Assembly (NCBI GenBank): GCA_029778235.1
Contig: JAKOQS010000138.1
Location: forward strand, 1-32,717
Source of the DNA: Chloroflexota bacterium
GTDB taxonomy: Bacteria > Chloroflexota > Limnocylindria > Limnocylindrales > CSP1-4
Length of the DNA stretch: 32,717 nucleotides
Reading direction: 5' to 3'
A program made the position numbers and the translations under genes. The notes under the pieces were generated by a model that saw only the letters and a list, made by a program, of their open reading frames with translations, ran no database searches and was not told the origin of the DNA. Below are positions 24,864 to 32,581 of this stretch, in pieces (position 1 is the stretch's first letter; each line of letters opens with the position of its first letter).

Positions 24864-25654
24864 GGCTCCTGCGGCTCGCCGCCGCCGGCCGGGACGGGCG
24901 AGGCGCTCGACGACGGCGCGGGCCGCGTGTACCGCAGCTGCACAGCCCCGGCGAATGCGGGGACCTCGGCGTCACCGAGCTCCGCATAGCGCACCCGCAG
25001 CCCGTACGGCTGGACCCGGGCGCGGATCCATTCCGTGAAGCCGGGCGATGCGGTCAACCGATCGTAGAGCTGTGCATCCCCGATCGCCACCACCTGGTAC
25101 GGCGGCACGAGGTACGACGCGTTGGCGAGGATCGATCCGCCGACGTCGAGGAACCCCGACAGCCCGTTGATCCGCTCGGAGTTGACGGCCACCGCCTCGG
25201 CCCCCGCGAGCCAGAGCTCCTCGACGATCGTGCGGACATCCCGGGCGTTCACCCGGCGGTCGGTCGTGACCTGTCCGTCGGGTGCGAGGTCCTCGGCATC
25301 CTCCACCTGGATCACGAGCCCGGGCCCGGTGAGGCCGATGAGCCCGCCCGCGAGCCGCGCCGAGTCGAGCTGGCCGGTGAGGGTCCCGACGAGGGCGCTG
25401 CTGCCCTCCGTCCCCCGCTCCGCCTCGCGGATCTGCTCCCGCAGGTCCAGGATCGACGCCTGCAGCCCTTCCTGCTGTGCCTGCAGCTGGACCGCGGTCT
25501 CGACGAGCGGCGCGCGCTCGAGCGTGGTGTACCGGACCCGCGGCGCCTCCGTACGCACCTGCGCCGCGATGAGGAACCCGAGCGCCGCGAGGGCCAGCCC
25601 GAGGGCGACGCGCCACCCGCGGAACGCCCCGATCCCGACCGTGGCCAGGCTCAT
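24860..25654 (-). CDS. DUF881 family membrane protein (first copy)
   Basis: This 264-residue protein has one membrane helix (about residues 14-32), a Gln/Glu-rich coiled coil (about 50-85) and the DUF881 domain. Its family segments are LTGPGLVIQVEDAED, NARDVRTIVEELWLAGAEAVAVN and PPYQVVAIGD. The C-terminus is Ser/Pro/Gly-rich. DUF881 proteins are predicted to sit on the outer face of the membrane. The ATG at 25654 overlaps the metallopeptidase stop (ATGA) and the gene overlaps its paralogue by four bases, so the two are probably made together. Confidence 0.9.
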   Translation of the reverse strand: MSLATVGIGAFRGWRVALGLALAALGFLIAAQVRTEAPRVRYTTLERAPLVETAVQLQAQQEGLQASILDLREQIREAERGTEGSSALVGTLTGQLDSARLAGGLIGLTGPGLVIQVEDAEDLAPDGQVTTDRRVNARDVRTIVEELWLAGAEAVAVNSERINGLSGFLDVGGSILANASYLVPPYQVVAIGDAQLYDRLTASPGFTEWIRARVQPYGLRVRYAELGDAEVPAFAGAVQLRYTRPAPSSSASPVPAGGGEPQEP

Positions 25655-27444
25655 GCGCCCGGTCCGTCGGCCGGCGGGGCGGCGGCCCCGGGGCCCTTCT
25701 CCGTGGCAGGCTCGGTGTCCGATGGCGAGCCCGCGCCGGGCGGCTCGGGCGCGCGCGACGGGTCGGGCTCGAGGGGCGCCGAAGGCGCCGACTCGCGCGA
25801 CGGCGGGGTTTCGACAGGCGGCTCGGGCGCCCAGATCACCGGCCGGGGCCCGAGCGCAGGCGCCGCGGGCCGCGACGCGAGTGGATCCGGCCCGACCCAC
25901 CGATCGGCTGCCACGGCCCCCTCCTCCAGCGCCGACGGCGGAGGCTCCGGCGCGGCTGGGGACGAACCGACGGCGGCCTGGGGTCCACCCGGGCCGCCCG
26001 CCGTGCTGGGCGCGGCTGGGCGACGGCGACCCGCGCGCGCGTAGAACGCGATCGAGGCGATCGCAACGCCGACGACGGCCACGACGGTCACGATGAACAG
26101 CGGCATGCCCGAGCCATCGTCGCGGCTCCCGCCGCCCGACGGACCTGCCGTCGGCGGCGTGGCCGCTCCCGCTGCGGGGGGACCGCTCGCGCCGGTCGGC
26201 GCCGGCGAGGTGGCGATGGCGGCCGAGGCCTCCGGCGAGGTCGGCCCGGGGGACGAGGCGAGCCACGCCGACGGCACCGGTCCCGGAGGCGCGGGCTGCG
26301 GTCCCTGCGGGGCGGGCGCCTGGGCGCCGACAGACCGGAGCCAGCCGTCCTCGAACTCGGCCACGGTCACGCCGAGCCCGCGGACGAACGCCTCGTCATC
26401 GGAGACTCCGTCCGCGTACGCACGCACGAGCCGCACCAGGGCATCCTTCCCGTAGGCATCCACCATGTGCGAGACCGCGGAGACGGACTCCGCGTACGCC
26501 AGATCCGCGCCGTCCGCAGAGGTCGGGAAGACCGTCGCGATCGCCCCCAGCGGCAGGAGCCGGTCCTCGGCGACGCCGTCCCGGATCGAGCCGCGCCAGT
26601 TGGGCGCGTAGCCCTCCGTGAGGTAGACCGCCAGGCCCTCGTTGAGCCAGCGCGGGGGCTCGTGATACGGGTTGGCGGTCGCGGTGTCGAATGCGACGTG
26701 CGCCAGCTCGTGCGGGACGTACAGGTCGAAGAGCACCGTATCGAGCTCGTCGGGCGCGATGTCCGCGATCAGCGTCCGCGTCTCGGGGAGCGCGAACGCT
26801 CCGGCCCACTCGTAGCTGCCCGAGCCGAACGCCTGCATGAAGTCGTCACGCGACCCGTAGATGAAGAAGTCCACGGGGTCCGACTCGGTGACGCCCAGGA
26901 AGTCGGACGCCTTGCGCAGCCCCTCCTCCCCCACCGCGAGCGCGCGCTCGGCGAACCGCTCGTCGCCTGCGTACCAGTGGAGGCGGATGATGTCGCCGGT
27001 CTTCGTCCGCCAGTCGTGGGACGTGTCGGCGTACGTGACGGACGTCGACGGTCCCACGTCGACGCTCCCGTCAGCACGCGTCACGCGCCAGCGGCCCTCG
27101 AAGCGCGTGTTCGGGTAGACGTGGCTGCTCGCGGCGTCGTAGGTGAAGTCGAGCGTGGTGGGCCGGCCGAGGGCCTCAGGCACCACCTCCGTCACGAACG
27201 GACCGTCGGCGCCCGGCACGGTGAGGAGCATCTCGACCCGCGTCGTGTCGGTCGGGAGTGTCACAGGCTGCGTGAAGCCCACGTGGACGCCGTACAGCGA
27301 AGAAGCGCTCGGCGTCCCCCACTCCGTTCCGGCGGCGAGCACCGGAGTGACGAGGCCCGCGGCGAGCACGAGCGATGCCGCGACGGCGACGAGCGACGTC
27401 TGGAGGACCCGTCGGCGCCCGCGGCCGATCTGCGGCCGCGTCAC
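25651..27444 (-). CDS. Membrane-anchored gluzincin metallopeptidase (peptidase MA-like)
   Basis: This 597-residue protein is a predicted zinc peptidase acting outside the membrane. A basic N-terminus and hydrophobic stretch ending VLAAG (about residues 13-38) form a signal peptide. A beta-rich domain follows, then the catalytic helix PHELAHV with His245, Glu246, His249 and a third ligand Glu269 in PPRWLNEGLAVY, the gluzincin arrangement of peptidase MA/M1-like domains. A second membrane helix lies at about 447-468, followed by a 125-residue Pro/Ala/Glu-rich tail, which the topology places in the cytoplasm. The GTG at 27444 overlaps the binding-protein stop (GTGA). The substrate is unknown; the neighbouring peptide-binding protein suggests a peptide or protein. 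Confidence 0.85.
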   Translation of the reverse strand: MTRPQIGRGRRRVLQTSLVAVAASLVLAAGLVTPVLAAGTEWGTPSASSLYGVHVGFTQPVTLPTDTTRVEMLLTVPGADGPFVTEVVPEALGRPTTLDFTYDAASSHVYPNTRFEGRWRVTRADGSVDVGPSTSVTYADTSHDWRTKTGDIIRLHWYAGDERFAERALAVGEEGLRKASDFLGVTESDPVDFFIYGSRDDFMQAFGSGSYEWAGAFALPETRTLIADIAPDELDTVLFDLYVPHELAHVAFDTATANPYHEPPRWLNEGLAVYLTEGYAPNWRGSIRDGVAEDRLLPLGAIATVFPTSADGADLAYAESVSAVSHMVDAYGKDALVRLVRAYADGVSDDEAFVRGLGVTVAEFEDGWLRSVGAQAPAPQGPQPAPPGPVPSAWLASSPGPTSPEASAAIATSPAPTGASGPPAAGAATPPTAGPSGGGSRDDGSGMPLFIVTVVAVVGVAIASIAFYARAGRRRPAAPSTAGGPGGPQAAVGSSPAAPEPPPSALEEGAVAADRWVGPDPLASRPAAPALGPRPVIWAPEPPVETPPSRESAPSAPLEPDPSRAPEPPGAGSPSDTEPATEKGPGAAAPPADGPGA

Positions 27445-29096
27445 CGGTCCGCCCACGCGAGGCCGGCGAACCGGACGAACCCCAGGCCGTTCTCGCCGGC
27501 CCCGAGCAGGCCGTCTCGCGCCAGCCAGTAGCTGGTGCCGTAGGAGAGCGGCACGACCGGAGCGTCGTCGCGGACGATCCGCTCCGCCCGGTCGAACGCG
27601 CTGCCGGCGACAGCCGCGTCCGTCGCCGAGCTCCCCTCCTCGAGCGCGGCATCGAACGCCGGCGAGCTCCAGCGGCCGAAGTTGTTCTGCTGGTCCGAGC
27701 CCAGCAGGAGCCGAAGGATCGCCGTCCGCCCCGGGTAGTCGGCGACCCAGTCCACGATCCACATCCCCGGCGGATCCTGGGCGAGTCGGTCGAAGTACTG
27801 GGTGAAGTCCATCGTCTCCAGGTCGACGCGAACGCCGAGGCTCTGCTCCAGCTCGGCGGCGATGGCCGCGGCGTGCGGGTTGCCGCTGGTGATGAAGGTC
27901 ACCGCCGGGAACCCGCTGCCTCCGGGGTACCCGGCCTCCGCGAGCAGCGCACGAGCGCCGTCGGGGTCGTAGGCGGGCACGAAGTCCTCGTTCGACCGGC
28001 CCGGGATCGCCGGGGGGATCATCCCGGTCGCCGCCTGGTCGGTCCCATCCGACCCGAGCGCGACGAGCCGCTTCCAGTCCACCGCGGTCGCGAAGGCCCG
28101 CCGGACCCGGGCGTCGTCGAATGGCGGCGAGGCCGCGTCGAAGCCGACGTACTCCAGGTTCACCGAGACGCCGTCCCGCAGCGACGGACCCAGGTCGCGG
28201 TCGTACCCGAGCCACGACGCGAACGCGGGGTCCACCGGCGTCAGGTCCACCGCGCCCGACCGGAACGCCTCGACCGGGCTCGTGCCCTCGAGCGACTGGA
28301 TCACCTCGATCGACCCGATCGCCGGGCGCCCCGCCCAGTACCGGTCGTTGGCGCGGAGCGCGATGTACGTCGGCGAGACGCCCACGGGGATGTACCCGCC
28401 GCTCGCGACGAAGCCGTCGCCCGGCACGAAGGCTCCGGGGCCGCGGTCGGCCGAGGGCGGGACCACGGCGAGCGTCGGGCTCGCCGCCACCGCCGCGAAG
28501 TCGGTCGCCGGCCGCGTGAACCGCACCGTGAGCGTCCGGCCGTCCGCCTCGAGCCCCACCGCGTCGGCCGGTCCGCGCCCCCGCTGGTAGTCGGTCGCAC
28601 CCGCCACCTCGTCGAGCAGCGAGGCCAGCGGTGACGGGGACGCGGGGTCGAGCACACGCATCCAGCTGCGCCTGACGTCCTCCGCGGTGAGCGGCGTCCC
28701 GTCGGAGAACGCGAGGCCGTCGCGCAGCGTGAAGATCGCGGTGCGCCCGCCGTCGGTGAAGGTCCAGGACTCCGCGAGGGCGGGCCGGACCACGAGGTCC
28801 GCGTCCACGGTGGTGAGCCCCTCGAAGACCTGCGCGATCAGCGCGGCGCTCCCGGCATCCCCCGCGGCCGCGGGATCGAGGGTCTCGGGAGGCCCGAGCG
28901 CCACCTTCACCATGTCCGGGTCATGCGTGGCGGCGGGTGTGGCCGCGACCGCGGGGAAGGCGCCGCGAAGGTCCGCGAGCAGCGGACCCAGGACCAGAGC
29001 GACCGCGATGAGGGCGATCAGCGCGAAGGCCGCGACCCGGGCGCGGCCGAGCGCGGGCGGGGGCGCGGGGGTGACCGGCGCGTCCGAGGGGAGCAT
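27441..29096 (-). CDS. ABC-type peptide-binding protein (SBP family 5), membrane-anchored
   Basis: This 551-residue extracytoplasmic solute-binding protein belongs to the DppA/OppA (SBP_bac_5) class. Recognisable segments are MVKVALGPPETLDPAAA, VFEGLTTVDADLVVRPALAESW, FTLRDGLAFSDGTPLTAEDV, DDARVRRAFATAVDWKRL and the C-terminal SSPAFDAALEE. The N-terminus has one hydrophobic helix (about residues 20-42) but no lipobox cysteine, so it is probably held by a signal anchor rather than a lipid. No permease or ATPase genes are nearby, so it is an orphan. A TATACT hexamer ends six bases before the ATG, so the whole operon appears to start with a leaderless message. Confidence 0.9.
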   Translation of the reverse strand: MLPSDAPVTPAPPPALGRARVAAFALIALIAVALVLGPLLADLRGAFPAVAATPAATHDPDMVKVALGPPETLDPAAAGDAGSAALIAQVFEGLTTVDADLVVRPALAESWTFTDGGRTAIFTLRDGLAFSDGTPLTAEDVRRSWMRVLDPASPSPLASLLDEVAGATDYQRGRGPADAVGLEADGRTLTVRFTRPATDFAAVAASPTLAVVPPSADRGPGAFVPGDGFVASGGYIPVGVSPTYIALRANDRYWAGRPAIGSIEVIQSLEGTSPVEAFRSGAVDLTPVDPAFASWLGYDRDLGPSLRDGVSVNLEYVGFDAASPPFDDARVRRAFATAVDWKRLVALGSDGTDQAATGMIPPAIPGRSNEDFVPAYDPDGARALLAEAGYPGGSGFPAVTFITSGNPHAAAIAAELEQSLGVRVDLETMDFTQYFDRLAQDPPGMWIVDWVADYPGRTAILRLLLGSDQQNNFGRWSSPAFDAALEEGSSATDAAVAGSAFDRAERIVRDDAPVVPLSYGTSYWLARDGLLGAGENGLGFVRFAGLAWADR

Positions 29097-29102
29097 GGCG
29101 CG

Positions 29103-29108
29103 AGTATA
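29103..29108 (-). promoter_or_regulatory. -10 element for the seven-gene operon, predicted leaderless
   Basis: TATACT on the minus strand ends six bases before the ATG at 29096. It is the same hexamer at nearly the same spacing as in front of yebC. There is no ribosome-binding site between it and the start codon. Confidence 0.6.
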
Positions 29109-29156
29109 GGAGCGGAGCCCGGAACGGCCCTGCGGCCCCCCTGCCCGACCGGGGAT

Positions 29157-29232
29157 TGGCGCCCACGGCAGGACTCGAACCTGCGACGCCCGCCTTAGGA
29201 CGGCGGCGCTCTGTCCGCTGAGCTACGTGGGC
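29157..29232 (-). tRNA. tRNA-Arg (anticodon CCT)
   Basis: Cloverleaf: acceptor GCCCACG/CGTGGGC, D arm GCTC..GAGC, anticodon stem CCGCC/GGCGG with loop GTCCTAA (anticodon CCT, reads AGG), T arm GCAGG-TTCGAGT-CCTGC, discriminator G, and an encoded CCA (29159-29157). AGG is expected to be a minor Arg codon in this GC-rich genome. Confidence 0.95.
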
Positions 29233-29240
29233 CCGGCGGC

Positions 29241-29246
29241 ATCGTA
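29241..29246 (-). promoter_or_regulatory. -10 element for tRNA-Arg
   Basis: TACGAT on the minus strand ends eight bases before the mature tRNA 5' end. It implies little or no 5' leader on the precursor. There is no clear -35. Confidence 0.4.
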
Positions 29247-29282
29247 CCAGCCCCTGCGAGTGGGCTTCCGGGGACCTCGGGC

Positions 29283-29288
29283 TAGAAT
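29283..29288 (+). promoter_or_regulatory. -10 element for the redox operon, predicted leaderless
   Basis: TAGAAT ends seven bases before the ATG at 29296. The spacing is the same as for yebC, and no ribosome-binding site is present. Confidence 0.6.
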
Positions 29289-29295
29289 GCCGCCG

Positions 29296-29607
29296 ATGGG
29301 CATCGATCCTCCCCCGGTCGGCGTGATCGTCCTCTACGGCGCGGAGGGCTGCCACCTCTGCGACGGGGCGCGCGAGGTCGCGCGCGGGCACCTCACTGCC
29401 CGCGCCGCTGCCGGCCGGAGCGCGCCCGACCTCGTGGACGTGGACATCCACGCGGACGACCGGCTGCTTCGTCGGTTCATGGAGACGATCCCGGTCCTGG
29501 TCGCTGGCGGGCGCCGCCTCGAGCTCGCGACGAGCCCGGCGCGCATCCGTGCGTTCCTCGACGCCGCGCTCGACGACCTCGCCCCCGGGGCCGAGACCGC
29601 TCGATGA
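29296..29607 (+). CDS. Glutaredoxin/thioredoxin-like protein (DUF836-like)
   Basis: This 103-residue protein has a thioredoxin fold with the redox pair Cys19-His-Leu-Cys22 right after the first beta strand (VIVLYGAEGC) and a cis-Pro loop TIPVL. It resembles the glutaredoxin-like DUF836 group. I chose ATG 29296 because the earlier in-frame ATGs (29227 and two others) lie upstream of or within the TAGAAT promoter, and the earliest lies inside the tRNA-Arg region. The stop overlaps the ccdA ATG (ATGA), so it probably works with CcdA in thiol exchange. Confidence 0.85.
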   Translation: MGIDPPPVGVIVLYGAEGCHLCDGAREVARGHLTARAAAGRSAPDLVDVDIHADDRLLRRFMETIPVLVAGGRRLELATSPARIRAFLDAALDDLAPGAETAR

Positions 29608-30413
29608 CGCCCGACCTGACACTCGCCGTCGCCTTCGCCGCGGGCATCGTGAGCTTCCTCTCACCGTGCGTCCTGCCGCTCGTGCCGGCATATCTGGGCC
29701 AGCTCACCGCGGTCGCGGTGGCCGGGCGTGAAAGCCGGACGCCGTCCCGCTGGCTCGCCGTCCGTCACGCCGTCGCCTACGTGGTGGGGTTCGGCCTCGT
29801 GTTCACGCTGCTGGGCGTCACGGCGACCTTCGTGGGCGGGCCGATCGCCGAGTACATGCCGATGCTCCGGCGGCTCGGCGGCATCGTGCTCATCGTGATG
29901 GGCCTCGGGCTCGCCGGCGTGATCCCGATCCCCTGGCTCCAGCGCACCTGGCGCCCGCTCGATGCCGGCGCGTCCGCGGCGGTGTCGGGCGCGCAGGGGA
30001 CGCTCGCCCTCGCGCCCGCCGGCGGGGCCGGGGTCGGCGACCGACTCGGCGGGTCGCTCGTGGCCTCCCGCGGGGGGTGGCTCGCCTCGTTCGGGCTCGG
30101 AGTGGTCTTCGCGATCGGCTGGACGCCGTGCATCGGCGTCATCCTCGGCGGCGTCCTCACGCTGGCCGCGACGAGCGGCAAGGCGCTCGAAGGCGCCGCG
30201 CTCCTGTTCGCGTACACCGCGGGCCTCGGGCTGCCGTTCATCCTCATGGGCGTCGTCTACGACCGGGCGCCATCGATCGTCCGGCCGCTCGTCCGACACG
30301 GGAGGGCGGTCTCCTTCGTGGGTGGCATGCTCGTCGCCCTCATCGGCGTGGCGATGCTCTTCGACTGGCTGACGCTCCTGCCGCGCTACTTCCAGTTCAA
30401 CACCGGCGTGTGA
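29604..30413 (+). CDS. ccdA: Cytochrome c biogenesis/thiol transporter CcdA
   Basis: CcdA carries reducing equivalents across the membrane from cytoplasmic thioredoxin to extracytoplasmic thiol proteins. The 269 residues have about six membrane segments and the two redox cysteines in SPCVLPL (Cys22) and GWTPCIG (Cys176), one in each half of the pseudo-repeat. A longer loop than usual (about residues 112-155, Ala/Gly-rich) separates the halves. It is coupled to the glutaredoxin-like gene (ATGA) and to the TlpA-like gene (GTGA). Confidence 0.93.
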   Translation: MTPDLTLAVAFAAGIVSFLSPCVLPLVPAYLGQLTAVAVAGRESRTPSRWLAVRHAVAYVVGFGLVFTLLGVTATFVGGPIAEYMPMLRRLGGIVLIVMGLGLAGVIPIPWLQRTWRPLDAGASAAVSGAQGTLALAPAGGAGVGDRLGGSLVASRGGWLASFGLGVVFAIGWTPCIGVILGGVLTLAATSGKALEGAALLFAYTAGLGLPFILMGVVYDRAPSIVRPLVRHGRAVSFVGGMLVALIGVAMLFDWLTLLPRYFQFNTGV

Positions 30414-31102
30414 CGGCGCCCGACCACGACGCGCGCCGCGAGCGTCGCGGCCTCGTCGGCCCATTCACCGCCCGCCAGCTGGCCGTCGCGGCGGCCGCCG
30501 TGCTCGTCGCGGCTGTCGTGCTCGTGGTGGCCACCGCCCCCATCGCCGGCCCCGCGCCGTCGCCAGCGCCGATCGCCCCGCCGGCGACGCAGTACGCCAT
30601 CGGGCCGGCCGCCGAGGGCCTCGCGCCCGGCGCGCGCCCGCCCGAGCTTTCGCTCGAGCAGCCGGACGGGACGACCGGCCCGGCCCTGGCCCTCGACGGG
30701 ACGCCGGTCTCGCTCGCCGACCTCCGTGGGAAGGTCGTCTGGGTGGACTTCTGGGCGTCGTGGTGCCCGCCGTGCCGCGCGGAGACGCCCGTCCTCCGCG
30801 ACCTCCACGCGCGCCACCGGGCTGACGGCCTGGAGCTCGTGGGCATCAGCGTCCAGGAGAGCTCGGCCGACGACGTGCGGCGCTACGTCGAGACGTACGG
30901 GATCGGCTACCCGGTCGTCGCGGACTTGACGGGCTCGATCTTCCGGGCGTGGCAGGTCTACGGCCTGCCCACCCAGTTCCTCATCGGCCGCGACGGGACC
31001 ATCCGCGCCGTCGTGCAGGGGCCGGTGGACGCGGAGACGGCCGATCGCCTGGTCGCGCCGCTGCTCACCGAGGCATGGCCGCCGGCCACGCCTGCCCCCT
31101 GA
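30410..31102 (+). CDS. TlpA/ResA-like membrane-anchored thioredoxin
   Basis: This 230-residue protein has one N-terminal membrane helix (about residues 21-45), a Pro/Ala linker, and a TlpA-type thioredoxin domain. The active site is WASWCPPC (Cys119, Cys122), with cis-Pro in YGLPTQF. It is predicted to reduce extracytoplasmic disulfides, for example in apocytochrome c, using electrons from CcdA. The GTG at 30410 overlaps the ccdA stop (GTGA). There is no lipobox. It is convergent with the hydrolase gene after only six bases, with no clear terminator. Confidence 0.9.
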   Translation: MTAPDHDARRERRGLVGPFTARQLAVAAAAVLVAAVVLVVATAPIAGPAPSPAPIAPPATQYAIGPAAEGLAPGARPPELSLEQPDGTTGPALALDGTPVSLADLRGKVVWVDFWASWCPPCRAETPVLRDLHARHRADGLELVGISVQESSADDVRRYVETYGIGYPVVADLTGSIFRAWQVYGLPTQFLIGRDGTIRAVVQGPVDAETADRLVAPLLTEAWPPATPAP

Positions 31103-31108
31103 CCTCCC

Positions 31109-31966
31109 CTACAGCGGCGCCCATCGGAACCTGTCGCGGTCCCTCTCGAGCCGTCCGATGGGCACGCGCGCCTCGTGCGAGAGGACGACCGTCCAGCCCT
31201 CGTCGGCCGCGCGCGCGAACAGGCGAGCCTTCACGCGGACCGAGTCGAGCGGGAAGTCGTCGAACGCCGTCACCCAGCGCGGATTCGCGGACCACGGGCG
31301 CATCGCCAGGTCGCCGAAGAACGCCACGGTCCCGCGCGGCCCGCGCACGACGACCCCCTGGTGGCCGCCCGAATGGCCGCCCGTGGGCACCACGGAGACG
31401 CCCGGGAGCAGCTCGCGCTCGCCGTCTGCGGCGCTCTCCATCCCCCACGCCTCCACCAGGCGGAGTTCCGGCTGGTCGTACGCGGCGGTGTTCCGCGGGT
31501 TGTCGTCGAGCGCGACCTCCCACTCGGCACGTTGCGCGACGATCGTGGCCCGGGGGAAGGCACGACGCCCCTCGGCATCGAGCAGGCCGCCCGCGTGGTC
31601 GAAATGCAGGTGGCTCATCGCCACCACGTCGATCGTGGCCGGGTCGAACCCTGCGGTGCGGAGCGCCGGCAGGATCGGGTCGCCCGCCACGCCGCGCACG
31701 CGGCGCATCTTCTCGGGGATCCGTTCGCCGATCCCGGTCTCCACGAGCACGCGGCCGGCCGGCGTCTCGACGAGGAGGCAGTTGAGCGCCTGGAGGAGCC
31801 GGCGGTCGCCGTCGAGCTCGTCGCCGACGGCGTCCCGCCACAGCACCCACGGCGCGGGGCCCAGGATGGAGCCCGCGTCGGACCGGAAGCTCCCGGCCAC
31901 GACCAGGGCGACGGTCACACCCCCGCCGAGATCGATCCGCGCGTCGACGGCATCGTTGATGCCCAC
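31109..31966 (-). CDS. Metallo-beta-lactamase-fold hydrolase
   Basis: This 285-residue MBL-fold protein has the metal motif SHLHFDHAGG (His119, His121, Asp123, His124), a later His in TGGHSGGHQG, the bridging Asp in FFGDLA and a final His in LSHEA, so both metal sites look complete. It resembles the lactonase-like/YtnP group, but the substrate cannot be named. There is no signal peptide. The GTG at 31966 lies 18 bases after the dcd stop, so it is probably third in a nrdR-dcd operon. Confidence 0.85.
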   Translation of the reverse strand: MGINDAVDARIDLGGGVTVALVVAGSFRSDAGSILGPAPWVLWRDAVGDELDGDRRLLQALNCLLVETPAGRVLVETGIGERIPEKMRRVRGVAGDPILPALRTAGFDPATIDVVAMSHLHFDHAGGLLDAEGRRAFPRATIVAQRAEWEVALDDNPRNTAAYDQPELRLVEAWGMESAADGERELLPGVSVVPTGGHSGGHQGVVVRGPRGTVAFFGDLAMRPWSANPRWVTAFDDFPLDSVRVKARLFARAADEGWTVVLSHEARVPIGRLERDRDRFRWAPL

Positions 31967-31984
31967 GGCCCGGTCGTTCCCCGC

Positions 31985-32581
31985 TCAGCGACGCGACCCG
32001 GGTCCGCGCCGGGTCCGCGTGAAGTCGCGGTGGAACGCGGACTCGGTCGGCTCCGACTGCCCCTGGTACTTGGAGCCGAGCCCGGGCGAGCCGTACGGGC
32101 GCTCGACCGGCGACGAGAGCACAAGGAAGCTGATCTGACCGACGCGCATGCCCGGGTAGAGTGCGATCGGCAGGTTGGAGACGTTGGACAGCTCCAGCGT
32201 GAGGTTCCCCCGCCAGCCTGGATCCACGTAGCCGGCGGTCGAGTGGATCAGCAGGCCCAGGCGGCCCAGCGAGCTCTTGCCCTCCAGCCGTGCCACGAGG
32301 TCGTCGGGCAGCTCCACCCACTCAAGGGTCTGGCCCAGGACGAACTCGCCCGGGTGGAGGATGAAGCCTTCGTCCTCGCCGACGGTGACCATCTCGGTCA
32401 GGTCGGGCTGCGCCTGCCGGACGTCGATGTACGGGTACCGGTTGTTCCGGAAGACGCGGAAGCTCCGGTCGAGGTGGAGATCCACCGACGACGGCTGGAG
32501 GTCTCCCGGGTCGTACGGCTCGATGACGATCTGGCGCGCCTCGATGCGTGCCCGGATGTCGCGGTCCGCGAGGACGGTCAT
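31985..32581 (-). CDS. dcd: dCTP deaminase
   Basis: This enzyme converts dCTP to dUTP, feeding dTTP synthesis; some homologues also hydrolyse dUTP to dUMP. The 198 residues include [12 protein letters not shown], the phosphate-binding [10 protein letters not shown], the signature [11 protein letters not shown] (His113 onward) and the catalytic Glu in LTLELSN. The C-terminal SKYQGQ segment closes over the nucleotide in the family. From sequence alone I cannot decide between mono- and bifunctional forms. The ATG at 32581 overlaps the nrdR stop (ATGA). Confidence 0.95.
   Translation of the reverse strand: MTVLADRDIRARIEARQIVIEPYDPGDLQPSSVDLHLDRSFRVFRNNRYPYIDVRQAQPDLTEMVTVGEDEGFILHPGEFVLGQTLEWVELPDDLVARLEGKSSLGRLGLLIHSTAGYVDPGWRGNLTLELSNVSNLPIALYPGMRVGQISFLVLSSPVERPYGSPGLGSKYQGQSEPTESAFHRDFTRTRRGPGSRR

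Noticed and set aside
29227-29295. Longer N-terminus for the glutaredoxin-like protein from ATG 29227
   Set aside because: It would start inside the tRNA-Arg sequence and include the TAGAAT promoter; the added residues are not conserved in type.
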